NCBI GenBank assembly: GCA_942493375.1 | Contig: OW818698.1 | Location: 1,178,001 to 1,242,000 of the forward strand | DNA length: 64,000 bases | From: G942493375 sp942493375 | GTDB taxonomy: Bacteria; Armatimonadota; UBA5829 | Reading direction: 5' to 3' | Shown: positions 55,166 to 63,024 of the stretch, piece by piece | Position numbering within the stretch: the stretch's first letter is position 1 | Layout: every line of letters begins with the position of its first letter | Translations under genes and position numbers: made by a program | The notes under the pieces: generated by a model | Seen by the model: only the letters and a program-made list of their open reading frames with translations | Database searches by the model: none | What the model was told of the DNA's origin: nothing

Positions 55166-56500
55166 ATGTCAGATATTATAACAAACAAATCAGATGCACC
55201 TATTAAGGCTCGCACATTATGGACCTGGGAGTTCAGCAACGAATGGACGTTGAATCAATTGGGAGCTCAGAATGTCGGAGCTTCCAACTATTATGCAAGG
55301 ATGCCGGACGTGTTCATCAGTGACTACACCAAGCTCTTCAAGTGGTGCGGGCAACATGATATTGATGCAGTGGTTATGTGGGGGATGCTGCGGGACTCGC
55401 ACGGGGGCGTGGAATCGGCCAGGAAGCTTTGCGATGTTGCTAACGAGAATAACGTTAAGCTGCTGTGTGGGGTTGGATTGAATGCATATGGTGGGGTCTA
55501 CTATGAAGGGGATTCCGAATACAGCCTGCAAAAGCATTTGATAGCGAATCCGGAACTGTATGGTATCGATGCCGATGGTAACAAAATGATCTACGGTTTT
55601 GGGGTCGGCGGCCCGTGCATTACCCATCACGCTTGCCCATCCCGCAAAGAAAACCAGGAGTTTACTGTGGAGTCCCTGGAGTGGTTATTCAAGACCATAC
55701 CGGGGCTTGGCGGTGTGCAGATGGAGACCGGCGATACCGGTGTTTGCTTGTGTGAACGCTGCAGAGAACGCAGACATCGTCCTACTTCAATGCTTTCGTG
55801 GGAGGATATGGCGCTGATGTTCCCCATGTCTGTAGATGCGATACGCTCGGTCAATCCTGATGCGTTCATAATCTGCGAGACATATTCACATCCTGAAAAA
55901 CGCGATGATTCAGAGGTTGCATCCGGTTTTGGGGATGGGAGGCCGCTGTGGTCCGATGAATGCCTGGACCAGTTCCCTGAGGGAGTTTATGTGCAGTGGG
56001 CTGGTGACAGATATTGCGAGCCTTACTCAGAGCATATATGGACAGATGCAGGGACAATCAATGACAGTCGCAGGCATCACATCATGCGGTCCCATCATGG
56101 AACTTACAACTTCAATGAGTTAAGAAGGGAAGTAGCATTTGATTGGATGGCAGGACTGGTACAACAAAGCATAGCTCACGGCATGGACTGCACATCGATA
56201 TTTGGGGAAGTATCAACATTTCACACCGGAGCAGAGCTTAACTACCTGGCCCTGCAGAACTACGGCAGCGCCAGCAATCCAACAGCAGATGTAGATATCT
56301 TCCTGAGAGACGTTGCGGCTCCACTGCTGGGCGGTGAGGATGCTGCACACGACTATTTGAAATATGCAAGGATGCGGTCTAACCCCGAACTTGTCCCGGG
56401 TGCGCTTAAGGCTATCTACTCATATTGTGCAAAACTGGAAGCCGAACCAGCAAGACGATGGGCCTGGCTTGCGAATTTCTTATCGTCTACAGTCTATTAG
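55166..56500 (+). CDS. Cytoplasmic TIM-barrel protein related to DUF4838/GH-like families
   Basis: The 444-residue protein starts with a strand-rich segment (ARTLWTWEFSNEWTL) and reads as a TIM barrel: DIDAVVMWGML, VKLLCGVGLNAYGG, LGGVQMETGDTG directly followed by VCLCERCRE, and DAFIICETYSHPE. The acid-containing strand plus CxCxxC matches the feature seen in the secreted DUF4838 and CBM4/9-like proteins of this window. No signal peptide. AAAGG lies about 10 bases upstream. It is the second gene of the GH67-like operon and probably works on the same sugar pathway. Activity unknown. Confidence 0.6.
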   Translation: MSDIITNKSDAPIKARTLWTWEFSNEWTLNQLGAQNVGASNYYARMPDVFISDYTKLFKWCGQHDIDAVVMWGMLRDSHGGVESARKLCDVANENNVKLLCGVGLNAYGGVYYEGDSEYSLQKHLIANPELYGIDADGNKMIYGFGVGGPCITHHACPSRKENQEFTVESLEWLFKTIPGLGGVQMETGDTGVCLCERCRERRHRPTSMLSWEDMALMFPMSVDAIRSVNPDAFIICETYSHPEKRDDSEVASGFGDGRPLWSDECLDQFPEGVYVQWAGDRYCEPYSEHIWTDAGTINDSRRHHIMRSHHGTYNFNELRREVAFDWMAGLVQQSIAHGMDCTSIFGEVSTFHTGAELNYLALQNYGSASNPTADVDIFLRDVAAPLLGGEDAAHDYLKYARMRSNPELVPGALKAIYSYCAKLEAEPARRWAWLANFLSSTVY

Positions 56501-56543
56501 AATAATTATCCACAGGAGTATTCGGAAATAGAATGAAGCGACG

Positions 56544-56572
56544 TTCGGGTGTGATTTGCAATTACACCCGAA
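56544..56572. repeat. Palindrome TTCGGGTGT...ACACCCGAA
   Basis: A 29-base near-perfect palindrome (TTCGGGTGTGATTTGCAATT then ACACCCGAA). Related copies are at 37744-37772 and, as half sites, near 42592 and 40044. It lies between the GH67-like operon and the SEC-C gene. Confidence 0.8.
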
Positions 56573-56616
56573 TAGAACCATTTCAATCCTGATGGTATAG
56601 TTCAAGGGAAATACAC

Positions 56617-58407
56617 ATGAACAAACAAGTACCCGAATCAGCCCGAATGCAGGCACAGAATCTGGCATATCAAGCTATGGATGAACGCAATCCTGAGGAG
56701 ATGCTGCGACTGTGCAAACAAGCGCTTGATATTGATCCGCGCTGCGTGGATGCCCTGACACTGTTGTCAGGACTGATCCAGGATGATGATGAACGCATAG
56801 ACAAACTAATTAATGTGATAAGCATGGCAGAGGAAGACCTTGGTGGAAAGAGTTATTTCGAGGAGAACGAGGGTTACTTCTGGGGAATGTTAGAAACACG
56901 ACCTTATATGAGAACTGGGCAATTTCTCGCGCAAACTCTGCAGGATGCGGGCAAAATAGAAGAAGCCATAAGTGTATATGAAACTCTCCTTAGACTTAAT
57001 CCTAACGACAACCAGGGAGTGAGATACACACTGATTGGTTTGTACTTAGAGACACACCATGTGGACGGCGTTCACCAGATACTTGATAGATACGGTGATG
57101 AGAAATCAGCAATTTTCACCTGGTCCGCCATTCTAGACAATATCATTTCGGATGATATCGCGAGCGCATCACTAAAACTTATAGAAGCCCGCAAGCGTAA
57201 TCCTTATGTTGAGAGCTATTTACTCGGAAAAACGCCAATTCCCATGCAGGCACCCGAAATTTACAGAGTTGGGGACAGGAATGAAGCAATCATTTGCGCA
57301 ATGACCATTGGCAATGCCTGGCAAAAGAACTCCGTAGCTATGCAATGGTTACGAATGAATGAATCCGTAATGCCTGCACTAGACAAGAACAAAACCGGAA
57401 GAAACGACCCATGTCCCTGTGGAAGCGGAAAAAAATACAAAAAGTGCTGTCTGGGTCGGGAAGATGCTCCAGCAAGTGGTGTTGGCAGTCCAATGACCGG
57501 CGAAATTGTGTTGAATGATATTCAGCGTGAACTAGAGGGAAAGTCATTCACATCACAGGAAGAGGCTAATGACTTCATTCAAGAGTACAACCAGAAACGC
57601 AACAGCACCCCTATCGACGATTTCGAGGGGTTGTCCTCTGCGCAAATGCATAGACTAATCAATTTCCCTCTTGATTCTCCGGAAGTTGTTGAATTCCCTT
57701 CTGTTCTTGATACCGTTCCATCTGCTCCTAGCGTTAAGCTGTTCGGATTGCTTGCAGATGCTGTCGGCGAAAATGGTCTAAAACCGACCGCTAAAGGCAA
57801 TCTGCCATTGAAAGTCGTTCGTAATATTGCATTAGCTGACATGGGTGAAGATGAATACGCCAAATATACCGAGTACGGTAGTATCCGTAGTGAAGAGGAG
57901 TATCACGAACTTCACGCTACGAGAATAATTGCCGGACTCGCTGGACTGATCCACATATATAAAGGCAAGTTCATTCTCAGCACCAAGTGCCGTAAATTGC
58001 TAAAAACTAATGGAATGTCGGGAATATATCCGATTCTCTTGCGGACTTGTGCTGAGAAGTTCAATTGGGGTTATCTTGATGGCTATCCGGAATCAGAATT
58101 CATCCAGAGTTTTTTTACTTTCCCACTATACCTGCTTGCTCGTTACGGAGATCAATGGCGGGATAACAAATTCTACGAAGACGTCTTTTTGCGAGCGTTC
58201 CCATCAGCAGTAGATACCGTGCCACCAATATCCTACAGAACGCAAGAGGAGATCATTCGCGGTATGTTTTCACTACGATGTCTCGAACGATTCGCAGAGT
58301 ATATGGGTCTGGTGGAAATAGAGAGGAACCCGGGAGATCGATATAACGGGGTTTTTAGAGTACGAAAAACACCTCTGCTTGATGATGCAGTCAGATTTCA
58401 TATATAG
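56617..58407 (+). CDS. SEC-C zinc-motif protein with TPR-like N-terminus
   Basis: The 596-residue cytoplasmic protein begins with TPR-like helices (EEMLRLCKQALDIDPRCVDA; IEEAISVYETLLRLNPNDNQ). Near residue 265 it carries a complete SEC-C motif, NDPCPCGSGKKYKKCCLG, the zinc finger found at the end of SecA and in many accessory proteins, where it binds ribosomes or partner proteins. The C-terminal 300 residues are of unknown type (YRTQEEIIRGMFSLRCLERF near 545). Here SEC-C sits in the middle rather than at an end, which is unusual. AAGGG lies about 8 bases before the ATG. Confidence 0.75.
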   Translation: MNKQVPESARMQAQNLAYQAMDERNPEEMLRLCKQALDIDPRCVDALTLLSGLIQDDDERIDKLINVISMAEEDLGGKSYFEENEGYFWGMLETRPYMRTGQFLAQTLQDAGKIEEAISVYETLLRLNPNDNQGVRYTLIGLYLETHHVDGVHQILDRYGDEKSAIFTWSAILDNIISDDIASASLKLIEARKRNPYVESYLLGKTPIPMQAPEIYRVGDRNEAIICAMTIGNAWQKNSVAMQWLRMNESVMPALDKNKTGRNDPCPCGSGKKYKKCCLGREDAPASGVGSPMTGEIVLNDIQRELEGKSFTSQEEANDFIQEYNQKRNSTPIDDFEGLSSAQMHRLINFPLDSPEVVEFPSVLDTVPSAPSVKLFGLLADAVGENGLKPTAKGNLPLKVVRNIALADMGEDEYAKYTEYGSIRSEEEYHELHATRIIAGLAGLIHIYKGKFILSTKCRKLLKTNGMSGIYPILLRTCAEKFNWGYLDGYPESEFIQSFFTFPLYLLARYGDQWRDNKFYEDVFLRAFPSAVDTVPPISYRTQEEIIRGMFSLRCLERFAEYMGLVEIERNPGDRYNGVFRVRKTPLLDDAVRFHI

Positions 58408-58428
58408 GTGCTGCACCATGGCCTACAA

Positions 58429-58462
58429 TTATCCACAGATTTCGCAGATTTTCGCAGATTAG
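58429..58462. repeat. CGCAGATT repeat
   Basis: ATCCACAGATTTCGCAGATT followed by TTCGCAGATTAG is a close copy of the unit at 42339-42369 and related to those at 3787 and 5121. Confidence 0.8.
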
Positions 58463-58563
58463 GGAAGGGTAGGATGTTCATCCTTGCTGAGTATGGTTGC
58501 TGAGGGAACTGGATTGGCAGTTATAAGAAGTGTTGATAATTCCCGCATGGAAAGGTATATGAA

Positions 58564-59124
58564 TTGATCTTACATACGAATCTAACCATTCCGGAATGCA
58601 TAGAGCGTTTGACGCAGCCGTTCCTCAGCGATCCTGATACGGCTGATACAGCAAATATAATCAAACGTCCCTCTCTGCCTCAAACAGGTGAGTATTACAC
58701 GAAAACGTTGGAAATATACGGGTGGGCGATATATATTACATCCAGTGGACACGATTTCAAGATTGAGATGCGAGGATGCAGCAGTCCAGGAATATGTGGC
58801 AAAGTCAAGGATTCCCGGGTTTCAGATTCCGTAAGTTGTTCAATGAAAGAAAATAGTTCAGGCGGCACTGACATAGATTGCAAAAAAATAGGATCGCTCT
58901 TAACACACATTATAATCGGGGCATGGGCTTTTTCATTGCTCTTGCTGTCCTATTATTCTCCAGGACTACTTCATATGTCTTATGATATGGAGACATTAAT
59001 ACATTGGCTCATCGCTCCGTTCTTTGTAGTAAGCATAGTTTCTGCCTATAAAGCAGTGCGTATATTCCGGAGCGAGAAACTTATCGACTTTGCCGCTGAT
59101 CTTCTGGATGCAAGGGAAATATAA
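58564..59124 (+). CDS. Tandem paralogue 1: small membrane protein of unknown family
   Basis: TTG start with AAAGG eight bases upstream gives 186 residues. The N-terminal domain of about 110 residues (IPECIERLTQPFLSDPDTAD; WAIYITSSGHDFKIEMRGCS) contains several Cys (SCSM, DCKK). Two hydrophobic segments follow (IIIGAWAFSLLLLSYY; LIAPFFVVSIVSAYKAV), then a short tail (LIDFAADLLDAREI). It is nearly identical to paralogue 3 (59880-60440) and shares its first 47 residues with paralogue 2. The N-terminus is likely cytoplasmic or periplasmic with two membrane helices. Function unknown. Confidence 0.65.
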   Translation: MILHTNLTIPECIERLTQPFLSDPDTADTANIIKRPSLPQTGEYYTKTLEIYGWAIYITSSGHDFKIEMRGCSSPGICGKVKDSRVSDSVSCSMKENSSGGTDIDCKKIGSLLTHIIIGAWAFSLLLLSYYSPGLLHMSYDMETLIHWLIAPFFVVSIVSAYKAVRIFRSEKLIDFAADLLDAREI

Positions 59125-59224
59125 AACCTCCGGGCTGACCTCTGAATACTTTCAGAGTTGTGTCATACTGCAGGAATTGGTTCATGTTCTTGTATACAAA
59201 ACAATCTATATAAAAGGTGTCAAA

Positions 59225-59782
59225 TTGATCTTACATACAAATCTAACCATTCCGGAATGCATTGAGCGTTTGACGCAGCCGTTCCTCAGCGATCCTGATA
59301 CGGCTGATACAGCAAATATAATCAAACGACCATCTCTGCCTCAAACAGGTGAGTATTACACAAAATTGTGGCAACCATTCAAGTGGGCAATCTTTATTAC
59401 ATCCAGTGGAGACAATTTCGAGATAAAGATGCTAGGATGCAGCCGTACAGAACTATATGGTAAAGACCAGGATCCCGGAGTTTCATATTCCGTTAGTTGT
59501 TCAATGAAAGCAAACAGTTCAGGCGGCACTGACATAGAATGCAAAAAAGTAGGACAGTTGCACATGCCGATTATAATCGGGGCATTTGCTAATACATTGT
59601 GCTTGCTATCAGGTTCTCTCCCGATACTAATTCATATGTCTTATGATATGAAAATGCTCATGCACAGACTCATAGCTCCATTTTTCGGAGTAACTATGTT
59701 TTCTATTTTTAAGATAGTTCATATAGTCCGATGTATGAAACTCATCAATTTCGCTGCTGATCTTTTGGATGCGAGGGAATAA
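59225..59782 (+). CDS. Tandem paralogue 2: diverged small membrane protein
   Basis: TTG start with AAAGGTG five bases upstream; 185 residues. The first 47 codons are almost identical to those of the neighbours, but from LWQPFKWAIFITSSGDNFEI onward the sequence diverges to roughly half identity while keeping Cys positions, the SGGTDIECKK block, both membrane segments and the FAADLLDARE end. This mosaic suggests gene conversion or selection for variety in the rest of the domain. Confidence 0.65.
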   Translation: MILHTNLTIPECIERLTQPFLSDPDTADTANIIKRPSLPQTGEYYTKLWQPFKWAIFITSSGDNFEIKMLGCSRTELYGKDQDPGVSYSVSCSMKANSSGGTDIECKKVGQLHMPIIIGAFANTLCLLSGSLPILIHMSYDMKMLMHRLIAPFFGVTMFSIFKIVHIVRCMKLINFAADLLDARE

Positions 59783-59879
59783 ATCTCCATACTGAGCTCC
59801 TATAGGATTAGAGTTGTATCATGCTGCAGTATTGGATCATGTTCTTGTATACAAAACAATCTATATAAAATGGTGTCAT

Positions 59880-60440
59880 ATGATATTACATACAAAACTA
59901 ACCATTCCAGAATGCATAGACCGTTTGACGCAGCCATTCCTTTCAGATCCTGATACGGCTGATACAGCAAATATAATCAAACGACCATCTCTGCCTCAAA
60001 CAGGTGAGTATTACACGAGATCGTTGGAAATATACGGGTGGGCGATATATATTACATCCAGTGGACACGATTTCAAGATTGAGATGCGAGGATGCAGCAG
60101 TCCAGAAATATGTGGCAAAGTCAAGGATTCCCGGGTTTCAGATTCCGTAAGTTGTTCAATGAAAGAAAATAGGTCAGGTGGCACTGACATAGATTGCAAA
60201 AAAATAGGATCGCTCTTAACACACATTATAATCGGGGCATGGGCTTTTTCATTGCTCTTGCTGTCCTATTATTCTCCAGGACTACTTCATATGTCTTATG
60301 ATATGGAGACATTAATACATTGGCTCATCGCTCCGTTCTTTGTAGTAAGCATAGTTTCTGCCTATAAAGCAGTGCGTATATTCCGGAGCGAGAAACTTAT
60401 CGACTTTGCCGCTGATCTTCTGGATGCAAGGGAAATATAA
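59880..60440 (+). CDS. Tandem paralogue 3: near copy of paralogue 1
   Basis: ATG start (ATGATATTACAT, where the others have TTG); 186 residues differing from paralogue 1 at only about six positions. The 3' flank (60441-60495) is identical to that of paralogue 1 (59125-59177), whereas the 5' flank (TGTTCTTGTATACAAAACAA and on) matches that of paralogue 2. The copy therefore arose by recent unequal exchange in the array. Confidence 0.65.
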   Translation: MILHTKLTIPECIDRLTQPFLSDPDTADTANIIKRPSLPQTGEYYTRSLEIYGWAIYITSSGHDFKIEMRGCSSPEICGKVKDSRVSDSVSCSMKENRSGGTDIDCKKIGSLLTHIIIGAWAFSLLLLSYYSPGLLHMSYDMETLIHWLIAPFFVVSIVSAYKAVRIFRSEKLIDFAADLLDAREI

Positions 60441-60594
60441 AACCTCCGGGCTGACCTCTGAATACTTTCAGAGTTGTGTCATACTGCAGGAATTAGACTT
60501 ATATTAGTTTAATATGCAGTAATAGTTAACTCTATCAGAGCATTTTGAATTTCATAATTCATAACTCATAATTCATACTTACTAAGAGGTAACC

Positions 60595-61635
60595 GTGAAA
60601 CTGAACAGGCAGACAAATTCGGAAGCAGTAGATCAGCATCCGGGGTGGACTCGGTTTAAGTATACGCTGGGGAATTCGCGCGGGCTTATTGCGCTAATGG
60701 CGGTTTTTCTTTTGGGGGTGATTTTTACTCCTAAGAATGCCGAGGGGTATCCGATATTCCTGACTATGCGGCTGCAGATCGATGTGTTGTTTGAGTATGC
60801 GGAGTATGGGATACTTGCTACCGGGATGACGCTGGTTATACTCTGCGGAGGTATCGATCTTTCGGTTGGGTCGGTGTTGGGGTTTGCTGCTACGCTGTTC
60901 TCTCTGCTGGTGATAGCAGATGGATGGAACCCCCTGGCTGCGTTTGGGGTGACTATACTTGCCGGGGCAGTTGTTGGATATGTAAATGGCTGGCTGACAT
61001 CGCGGTTCCGGATTCAACCGTTTATTGCCACACTGGCGATGATGGTTGCTATGCGGGGTGCGGCTAAATGGATTTCCGGGGGGATAAAGATCCAGCCTGG
61101 AGCAAAAGAATGGTATGCTATGCAGAGTGGGACTCCGGATTTTTATAACTGGATGACTACCAAACTCCCTTATATAGGACTGCAGCCTGCTACTATATTC
61201 TTTCTTGTATGTATAATGGTGATGATTGTCATTGTCGGCAAGACCAAGTTCGGCAGGTACTTATATGCAACCGGTGGAAATGAAGAGGCAACCAGGCTCT
61301 CCGGGGTCAACGTCAACCAGATCAAGATTATGGCATATGCGATCTGCGGAGCGCTGGCTGCATTGGGCGGGATATCGAACGCTGCCAGGCTGGAGATCGG
61401 TGACCCGGAAGCAGGGGCGACCTACGAACTCGATGCCATAGCAGCAGTTGTAATAGGTGGAACCAGCCTGCTTGGCGGGCGTGGAGGTATGTTTTTAACA
61501 CTGATCGGGGTATTGATTATTGGATATATCAATAAGATACTCAGTATAAACAACGTTGATGAGTCCTTCCGCCTGCTGGCGAAAGGTGTTATCATCATCG
61601 CTGCGGTACTCATCCAGCAGCGAAAACGCGATTAA
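60595..61635 (+). CDS. Ribose-type sugar ABC transporter permease (CUT2, RbsC-like)
   Basis: GTG start preceded by GAGG at 6 bases; 346 residues with 8-10 hydrophobic helices. LCGGIDLSVGSVLGFAA near residue 90 and VVIGGTSLLGGRGG near 282 are the hallmark segments of RbsC/XylH-type permeases, and SRFRIQPFIATLAMMVAMRG lies between. It is the first gene of an operon permease, binding protein (61879), ATPase (63025), an order different from the usual A-C-B. It imports a pentose or hexose. Gaps of 243 and 156 bases between the genes are filled by repeats. Confidence 0.93.
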   Translation: MKLNRQTNSEAVDQHPGWTRFKYTLGNSRGLIALMAVFLLGVIFTPKNAEGYPIFLTMRLQIDVLFEYAEYGILATGMTLVILCGGIDLSVGSVLGFAATLFSLLVIADGWNPLAAFGVTILAGAVVGYVNGWLTSRFRIQPFIATLAMMVAMRGAAKWISGGIKIQPGAKEWYAMQSGTPDFYNWMTTKLPYIGLQPATIFFLVCIMVMIVIVGKTKFGRYLYATGGNEEATRLSGVNVNQIKIMAYAICGALAALGGISNAARLEIGDPEAGATYELDAIAAVVIGGTSLLGGRGGMFLTLIGVLIIGYINKILSINNVDESFRLLAKGVIIIAAVLIQQRKRD

Positions 61636-61645
61636 ATTCGTAATT

Positions 61646-61797
61646 ATCACGCAAAGCCGCAAAGGCGCTAAGAAGGGATAGATAGTCTGACTTTTCTTCA
61701 CTTTGTGGATTACCAGGAGATAAACAAAAACATTTTGTTATATAGGCGTAGCGCTTTCAATTTCCCTTCTTTGCGCCTTTGCGGCTTTGCGCGAGAT
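61646..61797. repeat. Inverted CACGCAAAGCCGCAAAG repeat inside the sugar operon
   Basis: Arms near 61646-61677 (ATCACGCAAAGCCGCAAAGG) and 61764-61797 are inverted copies of each other and of the pair at 39074-39225. The hairpin lies between the permease and binding-protein genes, where it could stabilise or uncouple the mRNA. Confidence 0.8.
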
Positions 61798-61878
61798 TAA
61801 ATAACTTGAAAACCTAAGTAGACCTTTGAGTTCTGTTTATATAGGTTAGAAATGATAATATACACGAGGAGGCAAACG

Positions 61879-62868
61879 ATGTTAAAGCACAGTAAGTTAG
61901 TATTTGCAATGCTCTTGTTAGTTTCTCTGATAGTCGTTGCGGGCTGCAGCAAGCCTGAGGAGTCGACCAATACGTCGACTTCTACAACCGGTAAAGCGGC
62001 TCCGGCAAAGACATGGCTGATTGGTATGTCTCAGTGTAACCTGGGAGAGCCCTGGCGTGTTCAGATGAACGCTGACATCAAAGCAGCGGCTGAGAAGCAT
62101 CCTGAACTGGAAGTGATCTATAAGGATGCTCAGAACAATTCCACTACCCAGCAGGACCAGGTCAGGGAGTTCATTGCCCAGGGAGTCAAACTCATCATTA
62201 TCAGCCCTAAGGAATCCAGACCGCTTGTGAAACCAGTCGCTGAAGCTATGGATGCAGGTATACCTGTCATTGTTTTGGACAGAAGAGTTGAGGGTGATAA
62301 GTTCACCTGCTTCATCGGCGGAGACAATGTGCTGATCGGCCGTGAAGCCGGCAAAGAGATGGTCAAACTGCTCGGAGGCAAGGGCAACATAATTGAACTT
62401 AGAGGCCTTGCAACAACCAGCGGAGCCATCGAACGCCATCAGGGTTTCATGGAAGGAATCAAGGGTTCCAAAATCAAGATCATATTCGATCCGGACTGCA
62501 AGTGGCTGGAACCAAACGCACAGCGCGAGATGCAGTCCGCCCTCGCCCGGTTCCCCCAGATCGATGCAGTATTCGGGATGAACGACCCGAGCGCCCACGG
62601 CGCATACCTTGCAGCCAAGCAAGAGGGCAAAGGCCGCGAGAAGACCATCAAGTTCATCGGCATAGACGGCATCCCAACAGAAGGCGTCCGCTATGTTAAG
62701 GAAGGCATTCTGAACGCTACGTTCCTGTATCCAACTGGTGGAGAGGATGCTATAAACACAGCAATCAAGATCCTCAACGGCGAAAAAGTGCCGAAAGACG
62801 TAAGCATGGGCACCAAGATATATACCAAGGAAAATGTAGAAAGCGGCGGCGTGGCAATTGAGCATTAA
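61879..62868 (+). CDS. Ribose-type sugar-binding lipoprotein (periplasmic binding protein, RbsB-like)
   Basis: ATG 61879 is chosen because GAGGAGG lies 7 bases upstream. The 329 residues have a lipoprotein signal with VVAGC (Cys near residue 23), a low-complexity Ser/Thr linker (STNTSTSTTG) and the type I periplasmic-binding fold: WLIGMSQCNLGEPWRVQM, GVKLIIISPKES, GIPVIVLDRRV, and GMNDPSAHGAYLAAKQ near residue 230. It delivers a sugar to the permease coded upstream. A long open frame on the opposite strand is a shadow. Substrate not determinable. Confidence 0.93.
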   Translation: MLKHSKLVFAMLLLVSLIVVAGCSKPEESTNTSTSTTGKAAPAKTWLIGMSQCNLGEPWRVQMNADIKAAAEKHPELEVIYKDAQNNSTTQQDQVREFIAQGVKLIIISPKESRPLVKPVAEAMDAGIPVIVLDRRVEGDKFTCFIGGDNVLIGREAGKEMVKLLGGKGNIIELRGLATTSGAIERHQGFMEGIKGSKIKIIFDPDCKWLEPNAQREMQSALARFPQIDAVFGMNDPSAHGAYLAAKQEGKGREKTIKFIGIDGIPTEGVRYVKEGILNATFLYPTGGEDAINTAIKILNGEKVPKDVSMGTKIYTKENVESGGVAIEH

Positions 62869-62891
62869 AGCATAATTGTCATCCTGTAAAA

Positions 62892-62965
62892 TTGTCATCC
62901 TGAGGAACGAAGGATCTGCTTTTCGGTAAGATTAAAAGCAGATCCTTCGTTCCTCAGGATGACAA
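62892..62965. repeat. Perfect 32-bp hairpin, GTCATCCTGAGGAACGAAGG family
   Basis: Arms 62892-62923 and 62934-62965 are exact inverted copies, the same sequence as at 7590-7665. The hairpin sits between the binding-protein and ATPase genes of one operon and may lower expression of the ATPase relative to the binding protein. Confidence 0.9.
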
Positions 62966-63024
62966 GGTGCTTGTTAATCCTGTCCAAATTGACCCTGATT
63001 GCCCACTATAAGCCGGAGTAGAAA

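Noticed and set aside
3789..58462. CRISPR array made of CGCAGATT units
   Set aside because: The units are scattered over 55 kb with unequal spacing, are partly tandem within themselves, and no cas gene is present.
61918..62898. 326-codon open frame on the minus strand
   Set aside because: It lies entirely opposite the sugar-binding lipoprotein gene, which has a strong ribosome binding site, lipobox and family motifs; the antisense frame has no family features.
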